This document shows positions 59,627-64,000 of a stretch of 64,000 nt of DNA, in pieces. The notes beneath the pieces were generated by a model, which worked only from the letters and a program-made list of their open reading frames with translations, was not told where the DNA came from and made no database searches. The stretch lies in the NCBI GenBank assembly GCA_025055765.1, contig JANWWS010000046.1:62001-126000 (forward strand). The letters run 5' to 3'. The first letter of the stretch is position 1; the number at the start of each line of letters is the position of its first letter. The DNA comes from Leptospiraceae bacterium (GTDB lineage Bacteria; Spirochaetota; Leptospiria; Turneriellales; Turneriellaceae). The translations under genes were made by a program, and so were the position numbers.

Positions 59627-61176
59627 ACATCACCCCCAGAACCAGCGACTTGGTAAATAAACTCGGCTAAGGTGGCAAAATCACGAAAAAAACCGCGAGG
59701 ACTTTCACTGGCTATGGGCTCCACCATCATGACAAGTGAGTCGGTTATTGGGAAAAAATCATTTCTTGTGCGGCGTGGTTCACTATCCTGGCTGTTATCA
59801 TTATCATAGTAATAGCGTTTGCGCAGATCGGAAAACATTAGGATCACGCGTGGGTGGCGAAAGTCATGGTCTATAACAAAAAGGTTAAAAGGCAAAGGTT
59901 GGGGGTATTTGCGGATGGCAATAGTCCCGGATTGTTGGTCTGTACCATTTATGCTATCACGTAATGTTTTTAAAGCGCAGTGAATGGAGCTTCGGTTGGC
60001 ATGCGACTGAGTTTGGGCATTTCCGTTGGCATCGATATAGGGATAGGTTACCGTTTGCGTGTTAATCGTGGGGCAACTCGCATTCATAAGTGCATTGTAG
60101 TTTAGGTCCATGGGAGCCCATGGACTCCCCACGTTTGTATCAGGCAACCCGACTTCATTGCCAAATACCCCTTTTAAACTAAAAGGCACACCGTAGATTT
60201 GAGGCTTACGAACATGGTACTCCAAAATGTTGAGAATATGGCTGCGATTTAAATGTGGGGCACTGATATCTTGGATCATATCTTGGGTTAAGGCTCTAGC
60301 TACAAATAAGATACGACGCTCTGCACGCATTAACTCAGTTAAGGTGGCAACGATAGGCTTTTCCTGAGGGGCATACCAAAAGTGAAACCGCAGGTGATCA
60401 ATGGTAAAATGGGTGTTTGGATCCACCTGTGCTTTGTTGTGCCGAAAAAGTCCAAAGTTTGGTACTCCCTCATCGCCAAAAACACCTCCCCAAGCTAACT
60501 GGTGTATTTCATTGGCCATATCATTACAAATATCAAACGAGGAAAAATGAAAAGCCACACTATAGCTACCCCCAACAAAGTTATCTGGATTTACCCCCCC
60601 TGTCATAGCCCAACATTCCGTGCGATCGGCTACTAAGAGATTGTACTCAACTCGCCCATCATAAGGGGCCGCATTATATTTACGAGACCGGTTTTGTCGA
60701 TTAAAATTAAGCCTGGTACGCAAAATTCTGTCCCTGGCTGACTTTCCTGCTAGTGTATTGCCATCATACTGCAGGGCTTTTTGAAAAGCACTACGCTGAT
60801 CTAAAAACATGTCCTGGCTGCGCAAAGCCTTGAGTTGGGCAAAACCAGGATTTTTGTTCTCGTTTCTTTGATCACCTGCAATAGCCACAGCAAGACCTCT
60901 TTGCGCCTTATTTATAAGGGCTTCGGTTACCTCAGCGTCATGGAGGTCGGCAAATGCCGCCAAGATCTCTCTTTGGGCAGAGGCAATTATCTTTAAAAGT
61001 TGCTCCTTAGCCCAGGGGTTCCCTCCTGAAGGTAGGCCAATAGAGTAGCGGTAGCGCTGCAGTCTCAATTCCCTATCCCGGGTCTTTGTAGAGCAAGGGC
61101 CAAAATTCGCCAGTATTGCCCAGAGTAGACCTATAGCCCCAACACGTAAGAATTTTTTGTTGCTGTGGATTTCCAT
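59620..61176 (-). CDS. Pseudo-phospholipase D-like lipoprotein lacking the HKD residues
   Basis: A 518-residue lipoprotein (WAILANFGPC, Cys about 28; Pro at -1). Its layout copies the PLD fold of the next protein: helical start with LKIIASAQREILAAFADL, first half with VEYNLLVADRTECWAMTGGVNPDN and second half with PFNLFVIDHDFRHPRVILMFSD. In both sites the catalytic His and Lys are gone (H-x-K became Y-N-L and the second has no H-x-K), while the Asp and following Gly-rich strand remain. It is therefore probably a non-catalytic binding partner. Four bases after the LTD gene and overlapping the active PLD gene. Confidence 0.72.
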   Translation of the reverse strand: MEIHSNKKFLRVGAIGLLWAILANFGPCSTKTRDRELRLQRYRYSIGLPSGGNPWAKEQLLKIIASAQREILAAFADLHDAEVTEALINKAQRGLAVAIAGDQRNENKNPGFAQLKALRSQDMFLDQRSAFQKALQYDGNTLAGKSARDRILRTRLNFNRQNRSRKYNAAPYDGRVEYNLLVADRTECWAMTGGVNPDNFVGGSYSVAFHFSSFDICNDMANEIHQLAWGGVFGDEGVPNFGLFRHNKAQVDPNTHFTIDHLRFHFWYAPQEKPIVATLTELMRAERRILFVARALTQDMIQDISAPHLNRSHILNILEYHVRKPQIYGVPFSLKGVFGNEVGLPDTNVGSPWAPMDLNYNALMNASCPTINTQTVTYPYIDANGNAQTQSHANRSSIHCALKTLRDSINGTDQQSGTIAIRKYPQPLPFNLFVIDHDFRHPRVILMFSDLRKRYYYDNDNSQDSEPRRTRNDFFPITDSLVMMVEPIASESPRGFFRDFATLAEFIYQVAGSGGDVW

Positions 61177-61180
61177 AACA

Positions 61181-61981
61181 CTATTGGTAGTCAGGGGTAT
61201 TTATCTCACCCGGGGAGGCAAAGGTACGCAGAGAATAGTCAGGATGGACATTCCGCCCCGAATAGCCGGGAAAATAAGCTAGACAGCCCTTACCCAAAAG
61301 TTTGGTCGTACTAAGGCCCGGTGAATTTTCATTACATGGACTGTAGCTAAACCAACTTGAAATAGAGCCCCCTTCTTCCTCAAAATTATTGTCCGTACGC
61401 TCCATAGATCGGGTTACCACCCCATCAAAACCACCCGCAAAGGGCCGTCCCTTTCGCTGGTTTACTTCGTTTTCTATCAGGAAATTTTCCGCTGTCTTCG
61501 TTTCTATGGTCCAATCACGGTCGGGTATAAATAATGCTGGTAGATGGATTAGCTTAAAATTGGGGTCACAGTTGGGATTTTCAGCAAGAAGGCATGGGCG
61601 AAAAGCTCCTGTGGTTTTTGCCGCCACCACTGCTAAACCGCCAATAGGTACAATATTGTCTTGGCCCGCGGGAACAACAAATTCACGGTAGTAGGCCCCC
61701 CGTAAGATAAAGCGCCATCCCGTGAGGTCAATAGGTTTATTACAGTCCCGATTAAAAATCTCTATAAAATCATCATCGGGATCGTGAATCCCTGTATTTT
61801 TTACCGAACCCGCCCAATTAATCTCATTCATGGTAGCACAGCCACGCCGCCTATCTAAATTAATAGCCGTAGGCCAGGGCTCCCCCACCTCCGTTGAGCA
61901 GCGCAGTACAAGGAGAAAACCCACCAAAGTACCGATCCTGCTTCTTAGGCTCGAGCTAGGCCACATAGCTTTGCTTAACAT
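61181..61981 (-). CDS. Lamin-tail-domain lipoprotein
   Basis: A 266-residue lipoprotein. The signal is long and basic (SSLRSRIGTLVGFLLVLRC, Cys about 28; Arg at -1). A single lamin-tail (LTD) domain follows: MNEINWAGSVKNTGIHDPDDDFIEIFNRDC (about 52-81), PIDLTGWRFILRG and IVPIGGLAVVAAK. It closes with Gly/Ser-rich and Cys-containing sequence. It matches the LTD of the PLD protein downstream and may be its anchor or adaptor. The ATG 61981 is used because it gives the lipobox. Eight bases after the porin stop. Confidence 0.82.
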   Translation of the reverse strand: MLSKAMWPSSSLRSRIGTLVGFLLVLRCSTEVGEPWPTAINLDRRRGCATMNEINWAGSVKNTGIHDPDDDFIEIFNRDCNKPIDLTGWRFILRGAYYREFVVPAGQDNIVPIGGLAVVAAKTTGAFRPCLLAENPNCDPNFKLIHLPALFIPDRDWTIETKTAENFLIENEVNQRKGRPFAGGFDGVVTRSMERTDNNFEEEGGSISSWFSYSPCNENSPGLSTTKLLGKGCLAYFPGYSGRNVHPDYSLRTFASPGEINTPDYQ

Positions 61982-61988
61982 AATACGA

Positions 61989-63815
61989 TTAAAAGGCAAT
62001 CGTGGAGCGCAAAAATATCCCGGTAAAATTTGCGTCAGCAGGTCCACCCTTGGGTACCCCGTTTCGGCTTACTACATCCTCGATAGGTTTTTTATAAAAA
62101 CTCCCGGGGACAAAGTAAGAAGCTGTAATCTGGAACATAAGTAGGGGATTTGGAAAATACTGTAAGGTGAAATTCACCTCATGTCCCAAGTCTTTACCTA
62201 ATTTTTGCTGCGCCTCGATTTCTGCCCGGGATTTCCAGGGATTTAATATTAGGTCTAGATTTTGCTCGTTAAAATTCACCTTAGTGGTAGAAGTATCTTT
62301 CAGGTACCACCAATCTAATTTGGCCACAAGCTGGCCCCAGAGCTCAGCACCTAACGCCGCATGGAGAAGCATGGCTCCTGCTTTTCGATTGGCATCAAAG
62401 GGTGTGTCATCAATACCATTATAGTTCACATAGCCAGAGGGCCTCACCCCCCAGTAGCGGCGCAATAGGGTGCCACCCACTCGGTCACCCCGCATGCCAA
62501 TAAACCCATGGGAGGTCATGTTGCCGTTTTCATCAAACTCAGCACCTTGGGCATAAAAAAAGTCAGCCTCAACAAGGGGGGAGATGATCCCAAAAGCCTT
62601 AGTTTGCAAAATAGTACCTGCTCCATAAGCCAATTTTTTATAATCAGCTCGTGGCTCTCCCTGCCTTTTAAGATCCTGCCCTTGGGAGTAGCCGAAATCA
62701 GCGTAGACAATCCATTGACGGAAAATGGGCATGATGTCATCAAAGCGGTAGGATATACGGCTACCCGCAATTAAGGACCAGTCATTGTCGGAATAGTTAC
62801 CAATGCGACCGTTTTCACTATTATCCGCACCGCCCTTGTTTCCCCTTACCCGCGCATAAATGGTGTAAAGGCGGGGATCCAGCCTACTTTTTATTTTCTT
62901 GCGGAAAAACGGCATGGCACTTAGCACTATGCCTGTGCGGTAGGTAGAGACATCACCTCGTAATCCCGCCATTTTCCCTTCCTCATGGCGAGAAAAGTAT
63001 TGAAATTCATCGTTCCAGCGGTCATTTTCCCCCGCTCCAAAGCTATTGGCTCCCGAGTAGACATCCACAGCTAAGATTTTTATATCGATTAGGTCCTTTT
63101 GGTGAACATTGACAACTAAGGCATCGAGAACATCCCGGAGCATGTAGTCGTTGGGGATCCCACCTATACTAAAGAATTGGCGACCAATAACGAGATCTGA
63201 GGAAAAGCCACCTTTGTTAAAAAATTCCCAAAAGATGTTAGCACGAGCAATTCTTGTACCAGGATTGCCATTGCCCTGCAGCTGAAAACTACCCCAGACC
63301 CCATCAAAACCAAAAGATAGCTCCATTCCCACCCGATGTTCGGGAAAGAGAAACTGGGTATCAAACTTCGCCCTTGTCAGAGCAAGACCTTGGGCATCAT
63401 CGGAAGTTCGTATTTGAAAATCGTTGGTGGAGTTGACTTTCCTTAAATCTGCATTATCGTAGCCATGGAATTCCTGGAGCATATTGAATCCCCAATAGAA
63501 CTCCATGACTGGCTTTTCTTTGCGTATGGCAAATTGCCGCTCAAATTCAAAGATCCATTCTCCCTCACGATCTATAGCCCCCACGGAAAGTTGGCTTTCC
63601 ATTGTGGCCTCTTTGGACTTAGACCTCTCCTTGGCTTTTTTGTCTTTCTCAGCTGTCTCCTCCTTCCCTGCTGGCACCCCCGCTTTCTCCTCTCGTGGAG
63701 GGATTTGAGAAAACTCATCTATTTGGCCATGGCTCATATCCCCTAGGGCAAGGTATAAGGTCAAAAAGAGGGGACTTGCTAGGTTGTTTCTATAATTGCG
63801 AAAATAACGAATCAT
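61989..63815 (-). CDS. Large outer-membrane porin-like protein with charged N-terminal region
   Basis: A 608-residue exported protein: signal peptide (about 1-32, ending SHGQ), then some 45 residues of Lys/Glu-rich, Pro-containing sequence, then a large barrel with many aromatic-ended strands (GMELSFGFDGVWGSFQL, WIVYADFGYSQGQDL, VNFTLQYFPNPLLMFQITASYFVPG) and C-terminal Phe (LRSTIAF), a BAM insertion signal. It resembles a porin of some 16-18 strands. The charged stretch could be a periplasmic contact. I use ATG 63815; ATG 63827 adds four residues. Leads into the nuclease genes eight bases on. Confidence 0.75.
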   Translation of the reverse strand: MIRYFRNYRNNLASPLFLTLYLALGDMSHGQIDEFSQIPPREEKAGVPAGKEETAEKDKKAKERSKSKEATMESQLSVGAIDREGEWIFEFERQFAIRKEKPVMEFYWGFNMLQEFHGYDNADLRKVNSTNDFQIRTSDDAQGLALTRAKFDTQFLFPEHRVGMELSFGFDGVWGSFQLQGNGNPGTRIARANIFWEFFNKGGFSSDLVIGRQFFSIGGIPNDYMLRDVLDALVVNVHQKDLIDIKILAVDVYSGANSFGAGENDRWNDEFQYFSRHEEGKMAGLRGDVSTYRTGIVLSAMPFFRKKIKSRLDPRLYTIYARVRGNKGGADNSENGRIGNYSDNDWSLIAGSRISYRFDDIMPIFRQWIVYADFGYSQGQDLKRQGEPRADYKKLAYGAGTILQTKAFGIISPLVEADFFYAQGAEFDENGNMTSHGFIGMRGDRVGGTLLRRYWGVRPSGYVNYNGIDDTPFDANRKAGAMLLHAALGAELWGQLVAKLDWWYLKDTSTTKVNFNEQNLDLILNPWKSRAEIEAQQKLGKDLGHEVNFTLQYFPNPLLMFQITASYFVPGSFYKKPIEDVVSRNGVPKGGPADANFTGIFLRSTIAF

Positions 63816-63863
63816 AACCCAACCCATACCGTATTAGCCTTCTCGTTTAGCTAGTCAATTCCT

Positions 63864-64000
63864 TTACATTCTCCCCTGGTAAAGCCGTACAGACATTCCA
63901 GCACCGAAGAACCAGCCCTCGTCAACACCATGAGTTTCCCGACCCCAAAAAGTGTAAAGCTCAAGCCCTGTCACAACATAGCCAAACCACAACCCACCCT
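63864..64000 (-). CDS. Outer-membrane barrel protein, C-terminal end only
   Basis: The last 44 codons of a minus-strand gene lie at the window edge, ending TAA at 63864-63866. The residues (LWFGYVVTGLELYTFWGRE, then WFFGAGMSVRLYQGRM) have the alternating aromatic pattern of a beta-barrel. It sits 48 bases upstream of the porin start and is probably the gene before it in the operon. The rest is outside the window. Confidence 0.55.
   Translation of the reverse strand, partial: GGLWFGYVVTGLELYTFWGRETHGVDEGWFFGAGMSVRLYQGRM

Noticed and set aside
1-64000. tRNA, rRNA, CRISPR arrays, intact insertion sequences
   Set aside because: Gene-free intervals were read for T-loop signatures, repeat-spacer periodicity, terminal inverted repeats and transposase motifs; none was convincing. 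A covariance or profile search would settle small or degenerate cases.

Overview
The window reads as one contiguous piece of a diderm (Gram-negative-type) bacterial chromosome of moderate GC, tightly packed in both strands with many start/stop overlaps. My best guess is a spirochaete of the order Leptospirales. The reasons are a DUF1564-like double ribbon-helix-helix protein (a family I associate with Leptospira), many predicted lipoproteins whose lipoboxes are relaxed in the spirochaetal way (Cys preceded by His, Arg, Pro or Thr), and type II secretion genes beside B12-dependent metabolism. This is inference; no rRNA or tRNA gene was seen to settle it.

Layout. 1-5061: a truncated long-chain acyl-CoA synthetase, a HEAT-like secreted protein, a CitE-like lyase and an amidase. 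5062-10436 is the loosest part: three gene-poor stretches (5062-5843, 6423-6845, 9445-10436) surround a DUF1564-like protein, a GAF-GAF sigma-54 activator, a LapA-like membrane protein and an acidic zinc ribbon. 10437-15688: HIT and AsmA-like genes, then a lexA operon (AT-hook LexA, macrodomain protein, membrane protein, GH57 glycosidase). 15666-21428: proA-nadD-mnmG-aspS on the minus strand. 21508-29270: small membrane protein, DUF6279-like lipoprotein, argJ, an outer-membrane protein, and a plus-strand operon (lipoate ligase-like, receiver/degenerate kinase, GST, TolB-like, gamma-carbonic anhydrase-like). 29267-34500: a minus-strand operon running STAS, ddl, two small genes, outer-membrane protein, ackA, LEA-type lipoprotein and J-domain protein. 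34607-39892: metH and three small or membrane genes. 39889-43842: gspK-L-M-N, divergent from icmF (43924-47241). 47238-53196: gatB, hydrolase, lipoprotein, nnr, small membrane protein and hemerythrin, as one overlapping operon. 53411-54298: an epoxide-hydrolase-like protein.

54295-64000 is the most notable region. It is one minus-strand run encoding an outer-membrane barrel (partial), a porin-like protein, a lamin-tail-domain lipoprotein, a lipoprotein with a phospholipase-D fold that has lost its catalytic residues, an intact double-HKD phospholipase-D/nuclease lipoprotein carrying a lamin-tail domain, an OB-fold-like lipoprotein, an EndA-type endonuclease lipoprotein and a DUF547 protein. 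Together they look like a surface-anchored machine that degrades, and perhaps imports, extracellular DNA (or another phosphodiester polymer). I do not know this arrangement as a described system.

Metabolically the window shows B12 use (MetH, IcmF), lipoate scavenging, acetate/acetyl-phosphate metabolism, and synthesis of Arg, Pro, NAD and peptidoglycan. No CRISPR array, tRNA, rRNA or intact insertion sequence was found.
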